A stretch of 64,000 bases of DNA from Litomosoides sigmodontis (lineage: Eukaryota; Nematoda; Chromadorea; Rhabditida; Onchocercidae), in NCBI GenBank assembly GCA_963070105.1, contig OY718808.1, positions 496,001 to 560,000 of the forward strand, read 5' to 3'. The number at the start of each line of letters is the position of its first letter. Position 1 is the stretch's first letter. The translations under genes and the position numbers were made by a program. The notes under the pieces were generated by a model that saw only the letters and a program-made list of their open reading frames with translations, did not search any database and was not told the DNA's origin. Below are positions 12,526 to 27,315 of this stretch, one piece after another.

Positions 12526-13329
12526 TGAGTGATATGTTGGAACTTCTTTGAGGTTTAAAGCTTATTCATACAGCTCAGCCTCACCCAATAAAGGTCCAAA
12601 TGACTATTATCGCTTCCACTGACAACTAAATTACCCGATTTGTTCCGATCAACTTAGTGCTTTTTTGGGAAGCATCGCTCTAGAAATTGAACCTTTGACT
12701 AGGAAACACTAGCATGAACCTACCACCACACCACGCTGTCACACATTTGCACGTTTGAGTGCTGTGAGCTAAAACTATAAAAGTTTTGAATAATCGATAA
12801 TACTGAAATGAAACTGACATGATAAGAAAATTTCAGATGGATTCGATTCTGTACAGTGATAGGTTACGTATGCTTTGTGTCAATACCGGCAGCATCGTTA
12901 AGCATTTATTATATATGGATTTGGGATCCCGACTATATCAGCAGGGTAAGTCACGTCGCTGGAGCAGAGGATGTCGAAGGAGTAGGAGAACTTTTCAGCT
13001 TTCGATGATCGCTGCATTACTTCAAGAGCTATTCAGAAGTTCACCTCCTTTTGTGTGATTTTGTAACTTCATCTAATGCAAATTTCAAGTTCAAGACAAA
13101 ATTTCAGTTCCCATCTGATAGGAATCGGACATTGACCAGTGACCATACTGCGAAGCCGATGTCACTGTCGGTCAGACAAGGCAGCCGACCAAAATACAAG
13201 TTGGATCTGACGAGAGGCGGGAACGCCAGCAGTAGGATGAGCAAAAACCTGATGAGAGCATCACTTGGCCGAGCAACCGAACGATTTTCGGAACAGAGGC
13301 CGTTTAAGATGTCACAGCATATGCAATAA
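12137..13329 (+). CDS. Unidentified multi-exon gene, probable membrane protein; exon chain incomplete
   Basis: Five splice-flanked open blocks. Block 1, 12137-12325: ATG start, 63 codons, phase 0 donor GCC|GTAAAT. Block 2, 12399-12490: acceptor ACATTTCAG, donor CACTG|GTAAGA, contains LAIHFALSVGSLTELTPSFQ. Block 3, 12837-12945: AATTTCAG to AGG|GTAAGT. Block 4, 12999 to about 13055: CTTTTCAG. Block 5, 13108-13329: AATTTCAG to TAA. Blocks 3-5 chain in one frame. Block 3 gives a hydrophobic segment (FCTVIGYVCFVSIPAASLS, then YYIWIWDP), and block 5 a basic Ser/Arg-rich tail (SVRQGSRPKYKLDL). Joining block 2 to block 3 directly creates TGA at the junction, so a micro-exon, another acceptor or a lesion must intervene. 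In another frame block 3 starts with an ATG right after AG (MDSILYSDRLRM). Family not recognised. Confidence 0.4.
12494..12525 (+). repeat. (GA)n tract starting at a splice donor
   Basis: The donor GTAAGA of coding block 2 runs straight into a GA repeat (one AAA interruption), then into GTGAGTGA, which is itself donor-like. Confidence 0.93.
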
Positions 13330-13526
13330 TGGAACACCGCAAGGTACCCACCCACATTTCCACTTATATTATGGCATTTAAGAGGCTCACCTCACCTCTC
13401 TCCGCTGTCGCTAAAGAGAGATGAGGGAAAATTAATACGAAAGGTTCGTTCCTCTTGAAACTATGATTTATTTCTTTTGTTAGTGGAAAATATTTGGATT
13501 TTAAAACTTCAATGTTTAAATCAATA

Positions 13527-13883
13527 TTAATTTTCCAAGAGCAAAAAAGGCAAAACAAAATGTTCGCTAAATCCTTCTTTCAGATCAGCGGCTGAAAATC
13601 GAACCAAACCAATACGATTACAGCATTCAAAGTCAAAGTCAATATAGAATGAACGATGCGTCAGCGTCACTCTGTAACGGTCTCCTGTTGTGAATGGATG
13701 AATGAATGACCATCGACGACTGCTAGCAACGGAAGACTTCAGGATTTTACCATTCACATTTTTGTTCCTTTCCAATTCCATAGAAGTACTTTCAACTACG
13801 CAATAATTCAGATGAAACTCAATTCTTATTCCCATATAACGAGAATAAATCTTCCAAAATTCAAGCCAATCATTCTCTCGTTT
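13527..13883 (-). CDS. Exon with weak galectin-like features (partial gene)
   Basis: An open frame of about 118 codons from 13883, with an ATG at 13833-13835. It reads EFHLNYCV, then NKNVNGKI, then HPFTTGDRYRVTLTHRSFYI. In order, these resemble the galectin strands ALHFNPRF, an NSxVNGxWG-like turn, and NPFxxGxxFxLxI followed by an F-x-I-x-V strand. Several sugar-binding residues of true galectins (the WGxEER region and the later HR) are absent or altered, so sugar binding is not implied. The N-terminal sheet and a good start would need upstream exons, which I could not place. The frame ends at 13527, possibly after a donor near GAACATTTT. A chance beta-rich frame is the alternative. Confidence 0.33.
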   Translation of the reverse strand, partial: KRENDWLEFWKIYSRYMGIRIEFHLNYCVVESTSMELERNKNVNGKILKSSVASSRRWSFIHPFTTGDRYRVTLTHRSFYIDFDFECCNRIGLVRFSAADLKEGFSEHFVLPFLLLEN

Positions 13884-15454
13884 TTACAACTCAGTTTCAT
13901 CAGTCATCCGATCTGAACCACGAGAAGTACGTCGGATTTGCTTTGAGGCATATGCTGTTGGGAATGCTTAAAAGTCCGAAAAGGCCACTTCAGTACGAAG
14001 GCTGAGAACATTGGAGATGGAAGATAAATTCACGAATGCTAAGATGAAAAGCTCCCGAATATACACAATCATTTATGAGTTCGCAAAATTTGCTACTGTT
14101 ATCATCAAATAACTTCCTAAAACCATGAACGATTGTCCACAAAAGTGTTGATATCCTATATCTATTTTATGCAATACTAATTCTCCTTTTGAGCACAGAG
14201 TTTATAATACATGCCACTACCTGCGCAAGAAAATTGTACAAATTTTTACTTTTGAGTTGAATCTCGCGCAATTTTACAAAGCTCGAAGTAATAAATGCAG
14301 AAGAAAATTTAGAGAGGGCAAAAAATCGAACAAAATTTTCGTGAATCTTTTATGCGTCATAATTTCAAATTTGACAGGAAGGAGAAGTAGCTCTGAAGTA
14401 CACTTTAAACTGAATTGCATATATAATTTAATTTTTCTTCGACATTTTCATGTGAATATCTTGAATTACATGCAAAATTGATTTCGAAAGACATTAAAAC
14501 TGATAAACGAATGAAAGTTACATGTTCTGTAAGCCTACTACTCTCACAACAGGAAAATATTTCAGACTGCTCATGTTTCTGATAAATAAATAACTACGAG
14601 TCAATGTGGGATACATGAACCAAAGCACAGAAATTCTGAAAAACTCAGTGCTAGGTCTGGCTGTAGTCAATAAAAGCCTTGTAAATTTCATGGGCACTTT
14701 AAATGTTGAAATTACGAAGTAATAGGAATGAAATGAATACAGAAAGAAGAAATAAAAGATCAGGTATCAGGCAAATTGGCATATATTAAAGCAACGGTGA
14801 GTGTTAATCGTTTTGTGACATTTATGATAACAGATGATATTAAAAGCGCAAAAAGTGGTCATAATAGCAAGGGAGTCCGTTAATCCTTCGATTGCTTCCA
14901 AAGGCACGGGAAATTAATCGGAAATTCAAACACTCACAGACTTTAACCTTTAGAGCTAAAATTCCAAAACTTAATAACAAAATAACTTCGATACTCTTTT
15001 CACTTATTTTTTAAATCAATTTCAATTAAATTTTATTGTCTCTTCTCGCTTACCGTAATTGTTTTAACAGCAATTACAGGACCACATCTCAACAGAGAAA
15101 TTTTAAGTATTTGATAAAGTTTAGCATAAAACATCGATCACTCTTGATTTTTTGTGTTGTTCGACTTCCATTCAATTCAGCAGCACGCTACCTGACTGTG
15201 ATGTATCGAAAGACGTGTCACCGTCAGATGTATTTAGCATGACGATCAGATGATTCCTTAGATTATCTATTTTATTGTAGTCTTCTTCATAGGACCTCTC
15301 GGCTTCCAAATACTACAATAAAGTTGAATTAGCAATATTCGTCATCTAATAATAAAAATTTTCTGATGCTGCTTTTTGAATTTTACGACACGAATGCTGG
15401 GAATAACTTGCAAACTTAAAAATTCGCTTGAAAAAAAAATTAGAGTAAAAATAT
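13884..15454. other. Intergenic region without a supported gene
   Basis: Scattered frames of 60-75 codons on plus have no splice support. A TTTATT (minus-strand AATAAA) at 15271-15276 is a likely polyadenylation signal for NUF2, about 180 bases after its stop. Confidence 0.45.
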
Positions 15455-18400
15455 TTAACGAACTTTATTAAGAGCTTCATTAAGACGTGTGGCCAAATTC
15501 ATAATATCTGCATTTGTTGCTCGATTCAATGCTGCAATTTCGTTCTTTGTTTTCCCGATTTCTCGTTGCACTTCTACATTTTCTTTATCAAAATCTTGCA
15601 TTCGCCGACGAATGTCTTTCACTTGTCTAAAGAAGCGAAGAAATATCAAAAAGAGTAATATACCGAAGTCTACAAAACAACCATTTGTATGTTAAGACAG
15701 CACTTTAAATTAAAATAAGAATTGCATTTAACACAAGAGAAAATCCACTATTAAAATTATTTTCGAATATTTCACGATATTGGATTCCACTTTTTTCCCT
15801 CAGTAGTCTGACTGATAGAAATTCCACACAGACTGATTTCTCAGTGTTATCATATTTTATGCCAATGATCGTAATCCATTCCCACAATAATTAATTTATC
15901 AGGAAAGAAAGTATCTTCAAATAAAACGAGATTATCTGTTTAATATACTCGTACTTAACTGCCAATAAATTAAACGGATGAATCCGTTTCATCAGGCAAG
16001 CATTTAAGCGTACATGTTAAAACTCGAATTAAAAGGAATTTAAGGGTTTGCTAAATGAAATTGAAAACGTCAGCAAGGACGAAAAAGTGATTAAAGATAA
16101 CAATAAAATGAATTCGAAAACAAACTCAGTCAATGTCGCCAAATGCTCCTTAATGTCCTTCAAAGACTTATCGTGAAGTGATTCTTCCTTTTCGAATTCT
16201 TTTTCCATTGTACTCAATTTATTTTCCTCTTTTGTCAATTTCTCTTCGATATTTGCACAGTCTTCTTTCACTTCATTACGTCGCTCTTCCGCACCCGCTA
16301 CCGCTTCCTCCATTATTGCACATTTTTTCTATAAGTCCAGATAAAAAATACTTCACTTTGATTTATAATGTTTTCGAACAATAAAAATTTTTTCTTGAAC
16401 AAATATAATAAAAATAATATTCAAGACAAAACTGTCCTCCGGAAGAATATAATTTCGAGTAGAAACTGCACAAAAATTTAAATCATATAAGGAACGAAAA
16501 AAAGGAAAAAACTGAAAGATTCTGAAGCATCAAGTAATTGTTAGCTTCGGTGGTGCGAAAAATGCAATTGCTGGAGCTACACTTTTAAACATCCAAAAGA
16601 TATTATTAGTAAAGTCCAATTTTTAACAGACAATAATCCAACAAAACAAAACCATAATACAAAAAAGAGGCTACACCTGGCGATCACCAGATTTGTTCAA
16701 AGTCTCCGTAACATGTTCCATAAATCGAGCAATCAAAGTTCTAGTCTTTTGTTTTTCTTTATACTCCCATTTCTTATGACTAAAAATACAACTATTAAAA
16801 CCTCATGAGTATCAGTGTTTTTTGTGAAGCGGCTTACGGAAATATATATATACATATATATGCATTGCTAAAGCACGTCAATTAAATGATTTAGATAGAA
16901 TGAAATTTGTGGTCTTCAGTCAAGCTTAAAAGCTCATAATGAATTTAAGAATTTAAAATCGGAAAATAAAATCGAAGAAAAAAATTTTCCATGAACAACA
17001 TTATCATGATCACAAAAGCAAAATGTTTATGCACCAGCCTTTCCGTAGAAATTTCCTTCTGAATATTTTCCAAATATCTTGTTAATTCATTTAATTCAGC
17101 ATTGAGACGATCAGGTGAATTGACGATATCACGATCAAGAACATCATTTTGAAACGTCAAGCGTTTAGCTTCACTTTGTAACTCCACCTAAAAAATTTCT
17201 CGCAAACACATAAACACTCTAATTCTTTTTAAATACAGAATTTTTGAAGGAAAAAAGAATATAGCATAAACCGACAAAACACCACATACAAAAATTATTA
17301 TCCGAATCAGTTTTTACGCCTGACAATTAAAAAAAATGTACCAATTTTTTTCCCTTCTCGATATTACCATCACAAACTACTTTTATCTCCATTTGGATTG
17401 CTTTGGTTTGAGCATACGTTTCTTTTACACTGCGCTGTATAATTTCCATTTTTTCACGAAACTGGAAAAAACTTGTTAAATAATTCACGATTTAGTACTG
17501 GCTACAGTACTAAATCTGTAGCCAGATTAAAAAATCGTTACATCACATAGCCGAACATGACGACACAATAAACTTGAATAAGGGAAAGGTAGCTTTTCAC
17601 TTAGCTAATAATTCAGTTACCTCATTTTCCAAGTGTTTCCGATTCGTTGCTTCTCTATTCAAGCGCTGTACTTCATTACCAAGATCAATAACATTAAGCT
17701 TTTTTGACTCCAATTCACTTTTACGGCTATCAACATTGTTAAATATATCATGTGCTTTCTGGAATTTGAAACATTTTCAACAACTTACACCATCTCCGAG
17801 CAAAATGCGATTTTTATAATGATAAACGCTAACACTACATCGCGCTCGCGTTAAAAAAATGAAAACAAATGCACTATACAAAATAAAGTTGCATAAATTC
17901 ATGAAATTAAGAAGGAATCTGTAAAGATAATATTTACGCCGTATTCCTTTTTCAGTTCTAATATAATACCATTAAAATAATGAGCCCGGCACTAACCGCA
18001 ATAGCATTTGTAGTGAATTCGATGAAATTAATTAAAGTTGAAAGAAGAATTCGCGTTGGCCCAGGTTCAGGTGCTACTAAATCCAAGAAGCTGAACTGAA
18101 TCTCATTCGATGAAATATCTTCCACAATAGCAGATCTGCAATATAATTGAATACTTGATAAGTTAAAGATCCGAAGCTGAGAAATCATTCAGAATTCAAG
18201 GGGAAAGAGGAGTTCGATCTTGTATACAGTTATCAATCTAAAGAATTCTCAGTCACAACCGTAAAAGTTATTTTTGTAGACAATTTATGATTTAAACTTG
18301 TGTTCCAATGCAATGGATTTCAAGCAACCAATCTAATTTTTACAGCCAGTTAATGATGTAAGACAGCAGTGTAGAGAAGTATCTGACTTTTTAGACATGG

Positions 18401-19478
18401 ACAATCTGCTGTACGATGTCTGAATGACTTACAGAGCTTGAAAAATGACCAATTTTGGATATGCCTGAGTGAATAAATCCATATCAGTAGAGTTGCTAAC
18501 TGCAAACGGTGGTGTCGTATATACAGCATCCGGAATATCCATGATGTACTGAGTGATATATTGATATATAGTACACATTAATTCAGCCTGGAACCAAGCA
18601 CTACCTTCATTCTTAAAATTTTTTCCATTTTACTCTTAACTTGCTCAGGCCTAAGGAAGTGGATCAAATCATTTTGCCAGATTATTTAATGAGTAAAACT
18701 GACAATAATTTGGTTTTAAAAAAGCTATTGTACATTGCCATTGTCAATTTGAAGAAAGAAAAGTGACATAGTATATTTTAAAACCAGTTGAGAAATGCAA
18801 GAGATCGATAATGTTCAAATCATGATTGGCATAGAAAACCAAATTTAAAGTAGGCAAAGGAAGAGATTTTTCCGTTTCAAAATCTACTTCTTGTACTGAA
18901 TTAAAACACTGACGATCCAAAATTTTCATGGGAGTAGTCAGATGAATAACTGTGAAGCAGTTACTTCCCTTCTTCAACATTAAAACCTCCGCCCCGACTA
19001 CATCCTCTTTTCCTTGATTTATTGCAATAACACGAAGGCTCCACTATTCTCAGAGATGAGCAGCCTAAATTCAGAAGAAAAAATATTTAGCTTTTCAAAT
19101 TCAATCTAATGATTGCACCACAACGAGATTTCCTGATCTATATTACAAAGTATGCAATAAGTTTCAAGGCAGTCTAAAAAACTTTGCTGTTCTGTACTGC
19201 GAGAGAAACTTTCACGTTGATGTTTAACAAGAAAACCCTTTCAGTGTGAAACATTTATTTAAATTTAGTCAGTTTACATTAATATATTTTTGGCAATGAA
19301 ATTGTAATCTAAATAAGAGTGACAAAGTGCTTACCGTTGGTTTCTGGATATCAGAAGAGATAAGCTGAAGTGAAGGAAACATTTGGTTTAACGTTTCAAT
19401 TATCGTATTTACATCAAGAGCTTTTGGCATCATCAGATCAAAATGGCCAGCCAGTGATGACATACGGCGTTGAGCCAT
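15455..19478 (-). CDS. nuf2: NUF2 kinetochore protein (NDC80 complex subunit)
   Basis: Nine phase-consistent exons: 19335-19478, 18433-18587, 17997-18135, 17621-17758, 17342-17461, 17035-17187, 16677-16772, 16126-16328, 15455-15626; about 439 aa (human NUF2 464). The start ATG is six bases after TTTTTTTAG. The N-terminal half matches the NUF2 calponin-homology domain: NTIIETLNQMFPSL, SSDIQKPT|AELMCTIYQ, then the diagnostic FLDLVAPEPGPTRILLSTL followed by INFIEF. The C-terminal half is coiled coil (KLTKEENKLSTMEKEFEKEE) and includes IVNSPDRL, matching the human VDSPEKL motif. By family it pairs with NDC80 and links kinetochores to spindle microtubules. The 5' end of exon 7 (AAATGG after TCATAAG, or seven bases earlier) is uncertain. 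Intron 1 is unusually long and holds a 100-codon open frame. ILF2 lies upstream in the same direction. Confidence 0.9.
17489..17524 (-). other. Overlapping, mutually exclusive inverted repeats in a NUF2 intron
   Basis: gatttagtac (17489-17498) pairs perfectly with gtactaaatc (17507-17516) around an 8-base loop, tggctaca (17499-17506). That loop is itself perfectly complementary to tgtagcca (17517-17524). The two stems cannot form together. Located in the intron between exons 4 and 5. Confidence 0.9.
18744..19043 (-). other. 100-codon open frame inside NUF2 intron 1
   Basis: After a GAGAATAG, the frame is open in phase 0 relative to the exon 1 donor (ACG|GTAAGC) and ends at a stop at 18744. 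It reads LRVIAINQGKEDVVGAEVLM, later VDFETEKSLPLPTLNLVFYA. This has no counterpart in NUF2, whose homology resumes perfectly with exon 2, so the main transcript should skip it. A second protein-like stretch (RPEQVKSKMEKILRMK) lies just before exon 2. Alternative exon, remnant of another gene, or chance are all possible. Confidence 0.4.
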
Positions 19479-20368
19479 AATGTTCTAAAAAAATTGATTT
19501 CAATAAATCCTTGAATGCAAAAAATGACAGTTGAAGAATGCCAGACCATGCATAACTAATAATACATTATTCAATTAAAACACAATAAAACAGTAAAGGA
19601 ATGACTACGAAAGAAAGTACTGCCTACTGTACATAATAACAAGAGGAAAAAATTTGCTGACTTTCCGAGCAGTATGGATAGATACAGATGAGAATAAGGA
19701 GCTGAAGTTGAATAGTGACAGGCTTTCAGGCTTCTTCTGATCAAAATATTGAAAGCACTGAATTGTAAAACCATGCAATTCAGAAAATCCAAACAACTGA
19801 AATCCAAGGACTAATGGAATTAAAAGACGTAGGCTAATACAACTTGCATAAAAGTGTACCTGATTCATAATTTTAAAAAAAACTATCAGAATATAGAAAA
19901 GAATTCCATGGAAATCCAAAAAGAATGTTATTGCTAATCTTAAGAAAAAGAATCGTTTACTTGAATTTTTTACTACACTGTATGCCCATCACAATTATCA
20001 ATGATTCACAGGAAAATAGATTGGGAAATAACATGAGGAACAATAATACAAAACAGTACAAATAATAATTCTTACATGCTCGGTATTAAATGTCCGGATG
20101 AACAGGGATTAAAACTGATTTCAAAAATTCAAGAAAAATGAATTAAACTTAAAAATCTGGTTTAAAAATAAGAAAAAAGTTTGAAACTCAGCAATAATTT
20201 CAAACCTATTGCAGAGGTCGAAAAATTTTGAATTTGGAAAAAGTTTAGAAAAATCACTCAATTAATAATGAATCACTCCAAAAAAGGGTACAGCTTGGAC
20301 GCCTCATACTCACAGGAACTATACATCATGTAATTAGGGAAGGAATGTAAAGTATAATTAAAACAAAT
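19479..20368. other. Spacer between ILF2 and NUF2
   Basis: About 890 bases. The minus-strand 104-codon frame at 19605-19919 is hydrophobic and has no splice or start support. The TTTTTTTAG acceptor six bases before the NUF2 ATG closes the spacer, as expected for trans-splicing. Confidence 0.5.
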
Positions 20369-22989
<2,621 letters not shown>

Positions 22990-25900
22990 ACGATGAGCTG
23001 AAAATATCACATTTCAGCTTCAACAGTTCATTATTAATGTAGACTAACAAACTGAAAATGCCCGATATGGTGATTGGACCAACCATTAATTTATAAATTA
23101 ATAGCAATCAAAAATACTGCAATAACGCTAACAACCACAAGAATTCACAGCCTAAAACTATCCAAATATCGTTATTGACTTACAGAATAAGAATTTATGT
23201 CAAGTTTTGCATGTACGAGGAACTAGAACAAAGTAAGAAACTGAGCAAGCAGCTCTCACCTATTTACGATGACTTCTAATCACTCATAGATTCAAGGTGG
23301 TACTAAAACTAGTCCCCAAATAGCCAGCCGGTCTGAACCCCGCAGCGCCCAGAAACATTTGAGTTCTTCAGCGCACAGACCGCTTCTTACCGACTGGTAG
23401 CAATGTGAAACGATTAGGTCTCAAGAAATGTTAAAGCTCGGCACATTGTGTCATCGTACACGCATCCATTTCAACAACCTTCACTCCAAGCAAGCTGAAA
23501 TTTTCAAACGGAAAATTGATTTGTGACATATATTATTTTGAAGTAAATCTATTCGAATTTAATTTGACTTTTTTTTATCCTGAAGGTCAGGTAGCTAACA
23601 AAGGTACACGCTGATCATTCATTCGGAAGAAGTTCCGGTAATTCATTTCATCTTCCTTTTCAGGTAGAGGAGCATTAGCCGAATAGAAATGTCGTTTTTT
23701 TTCAAAACAATCTGTGATTGAGCAGATAAGAAGTGTTAAAACTTCAGGCTTTAAAAAAGGCACTTTTGATAAGTTGCGATATTGCCGATTGATCCTTAAG
23801 AATTCTTAGCAAATCGTAGAGTATCGCTCATGTGGAACTAATTGCCGGAAAGACTCCGAACTACTACCATGCTTAACCAAATATCCTCGTCAACATATTT
23901 CAAGGATTGGAGGACTAAGGCCACAGAGTTTCACCTTATCTGCTTCAGTCATCTCCGCTTTCTTAGGTGGCCAAATTACTTGAAGAAAATTGTTCTACAA
24001 CGACTAATTATAGAAAGAAAAAATTTGCGGCACCGTAATCTGCGGATTTCCTAGAAATCTATGATTCCTTACCAGTCTTTCATCAATCGATAAGCGTTGT
24101 TGTCAGCTCACCTACAGCGCTTAAAATTCACTGCTAGAAAATGAAATTACTTTTGCATCAACCTCGCCGTTTCTCGAAAACTGATCTTCGTCTCTAAAAT
24201 TTAATAAATTACTGGTTATCGAGCTACAAGAAAGCGAAATGCATTTCCCAATTATCGGTTGTACCATTTCAAATAATCTGACCAGTTGGTGTCGAATTAA
24301 TCAAATGTTTTGAACTTTTTCAGCAAACATTTTTATGCGGTCGAATACACTCAATAAAATTACCTGACAACTAAGTTTCAATGCATCCAATATTATTTGC
24401 TCATTTTATTACTCTCGGACGGCAATAATGTTAAAGCATAAAATTTAACACTCATGTCAGGATGATATAAGTTCAGAAAATTTTGATCGATCTTCAGATC
24501 TTATCAAGCTGATAAGTTTGCTAAACGAAAGTTTTTGATGTCAGTTGAGATCAAAATTCTTTAAAACGAATTCTGACAAAACACTAAATAGTAATTAACT
24601 TTACATAAATAAATTTTACGTAATTGCAAATTGCTGGATCTTCTTACAGTTTCTTTACCAAACGTAGTAAATTTAAAATTTAGATCGGTTTTAATTAAAA
24701 AATTTTCGATTTAAGTGGAAAGTTAAAATTTAAATCGATATTTGTTATTGCGGCCCCTTCTTGCGATAGCGATTAGGGAAACACCGAATCCTACAGGAGG
24801 AGAGTTCTGTGTGTATCCAATTTTGTCAAAGATTTCACAATCAAAAAACCTCTGAAGAAATGCCTGTCAACTGACTCTTTAGTGTCCTTTTCGGAGTTCT
24901 CGAATGCAGAAGGAGCCTACTTCAAACTGTTCGGCTAGCGGTACTAAAGAGAATTTTGTAAATCTCAAACGCAAAATTAAAGGAAGAAATGTTGGTGTCC
25001 GATTTGCACTTCAATTTATTTAACCAATCTGAAGTTTCAGCCCGTTAATACATTTCAGTGGGCCAAGGCATCCGAGAGAAATGATAAACTGCTACAATTT
25101 TGATTTCAAGCCTTAAAAAAAAGATAGAAAAAAAAGTGATTACTATTCTGTAGTTCTGCTTTTTTTCAGCACATTGAAATTAGATGAGAAAAGGTCGAAA
25201 AATAGAGAGGAAGAGAAGCAAAGTGAAAGGGTGAATGATTTGACAGCGGTACCAAGAAATTTCAAGCTTCGAGAAAATATTTGCACCCATAATTTATTGA
25301 CACAATTTACAGAAAATTTCTCCATATATTATTAATAAGACATGCTCACATCGTTTGCAGGGCGGATCGATGCATTGATTCATTTTACGGCTTTTTCAAT
25401 TTTCTCCAATTTCTGAAGAGATTTCAAATAATAAATTTTCGCCTAGAAGAAACTTCCTTTTTTCCTCCAAAGTTTTTTCCTTGCTAAATGCTTAATAATT
25501 TTTCATTTTTGAATTTAAATTCAAATTAATCTGCGATGGGTTTCATGTTACAGTACTTCTTACACCAATATTTCCTGCTCCTCTTCATGACTTATTGAGT
25601 AATGAAAGATAAAACGTTGTGCGAAAAAAGAAATTCAGTAGCTGTTGCTTTGAAAAATCAGCTATCCGCAATGGCCGCCACTGTTACAACTGTCGTACCA
25701 GGTCTATGAAGGTTAACGTGCTAGCAGTCATTAGCTAGCTTATAAAATGCACATTAAACGGAGAGCGGAACATGCGCAATTGTCCTCGCACCTATGATCG
25801 TGACATTCACGCTGTTGCGTTGCCGACTGCACCACATGCTACTTTTACGGAATAAATCTTATATTTGTGACAATACTTTAACAAATGTTAAATGTGTGTG

Positions 25901-26507
25901 CGTCACCGGTTCGGTTCGCTTTGCCCCTCTTGCACCCTCTCACTCAAACGTACTCTCTAAGAAAGCGCTTAGAGACTTTCACAGTTTTATTAGTGCACTA
26001 CAATGAACTTACTGATAGCAATAGTAGCACAGTTATAATTAGCAGCAAATTGGCATACCAGTTGTTTTGCTAAGTGTCGAAAATTCTTTACTAATTTACT
26101 TCTTCCCCTATCAGTGGAATAAAGTTTTCACAAATGTACCATAATTTCAGGCGCTGAGCACTGGAAACCGAACACCCTATTTCTTGCTAATAATTCGTAG
26201 ACTCGCAGTAAAGTTTCAAAATTAGCGCAAAAAAATAAAATTTTAGCTCGATTTTCTTTCACTAATTAATTACTCTTGCAGTATTAAAATTTTACTTAAA
26301 TTTAAGACATTTTTTAAAGTTATTTCAATAATGTAGAAATAAACGGTCGCTTGAGATGTCTTGCTTCATTGCACAAATTTTTACTTTCTTCAAACTCTTC
26401 GAACTTTCCTCCTCCCATTACCAAAAAAAATTCATCGAAATTTTGTAAGTTTGCTTTTTTCAGCAAAAAATTTATTTTTCGTTGAAAAAACCTTAACCTA
26501 AATTGCA
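22990..26507. other. Upstream of ILF2; no further gene recognised
   Basis: A locally GC-richer patch at about 23310-23410 may be part of the ILF2 5' region. The rest is AT-rich. Frames at 23842-24054 and 25143-25325 lack splice signals. Confidence 0.4.
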
Positions 26508-26586
26508 ATTAACTTAAACAAATTAACATTAAGTTAAATTAAATTAAATTTAAGTGAAATTAACTTAAATTAACATTAACTTAACC
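26508..26586. repeat. Degenerate TTAAC/AATTAAGT tandem tract
   Basis: Irregular repeats of attaactta, aacattaag and ttaaattaaatt over about 80 bases, a local simple-sequence expansion. Confidence 0.75.
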
Positions 26587-26973
26587 ACGCAAAGCCAATC
26601 GCAAAGCAAATGGATGAAACAAATCTGTGCATAAAGCAAAACAGAAGAGATTCAGTTCCATAAAAATTTCATTTACTCATTTGCAATTCAATAACTATCT
26701 GGTATTTCCGTGTCAACTCACCGGTAGTAGATATCAAACATACGTGTAATAGAACTTGATTTCTGGGATATTGAAAAATAGAAGGAAATTTGCTTAAATT
26801 TCAAATAGTCAAATTTAGCTTAATATCGTCTTTCCATCAAAGAGTGCGCAGATGAGGGAGGGAGAGAGAGCACATACTGCTCATTTCATTGGTTGCTTGC
26901 AAAATGCAAGAGGTTAGCGCTCTCCAACTGCGCGTTGTCCCGCCTTTTCAACTTCAAACTTCACTCACTTTTA

Positions 26974-27012
26974 CCTCTCTCTCTCTCCCTCTTTCTCTTT
27001 CTCTCTCTCTCT
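26974..27012 (+). repeat. (CT)n tract
   Basis: CT-rich run with a few interruptions. Confidence 0.93.
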
Positions 27013-27128
27013 GTATCTATCTATTCCCTCTCCCGCATTTTGAAAATTTTTCAAATTTCATGATTTTTCAAATTTGCTGTGAAAGTTCGCTAACGTTCTT
27101 TCAATTTTTCCCCATTATCTCCTGCTTC

Positions 27129-27315
27129 TGTTATTACTGCAAATTTATTATTACTTAATTATTTTATTATTATTGCATATTTTTACTATTATTTATTGTT
27201 ATTATTTAATTATTCTATTTTTATTTATTATTATCGTTATTAACTACTATTATTTATTGTCACTCATTATTTACTATTATTATTGTTATCAATTATTACG
27301 AATATTTGTTATTAA
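27129..27315 (+). repeat. Imperfect (ATT)n-rich tract
   Basis: About 190 bases of degenerate tta/att triplets with interruptions, followed by gatgataataataac near 27380. Confidence 0.85.

Noticed and set aside
13104..13355. Minus-strand frame with a signal-peptide-like LLILLLAFPPLV
   Set aside because: Antisense to plus-strand block 5, which has better splice support; no start ATG in frame.
18588..18604. A 17-base GT-AG 'intron' or one-base frameshift in NUF2
   Set aside because: It was needed only if RPEQVKSKMEKILRMK were coding. Joining exon 1 (19335) directly to 18587 restores full NUF2 homology in phase, so the stretch is intronic.
19605..19919. 104-codon minus-strand frame between ILF2 and NUF2
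   Set aside because: Phe/Leu/Ser-rich translation of AT-rich DNA, with no acceptor, donor or homology.
23310..23410. GC-rich patch as a tRNA or other structured RNA
   Set aside because: No cloverleaf arms or T-loop consensus could be aligned by eye.
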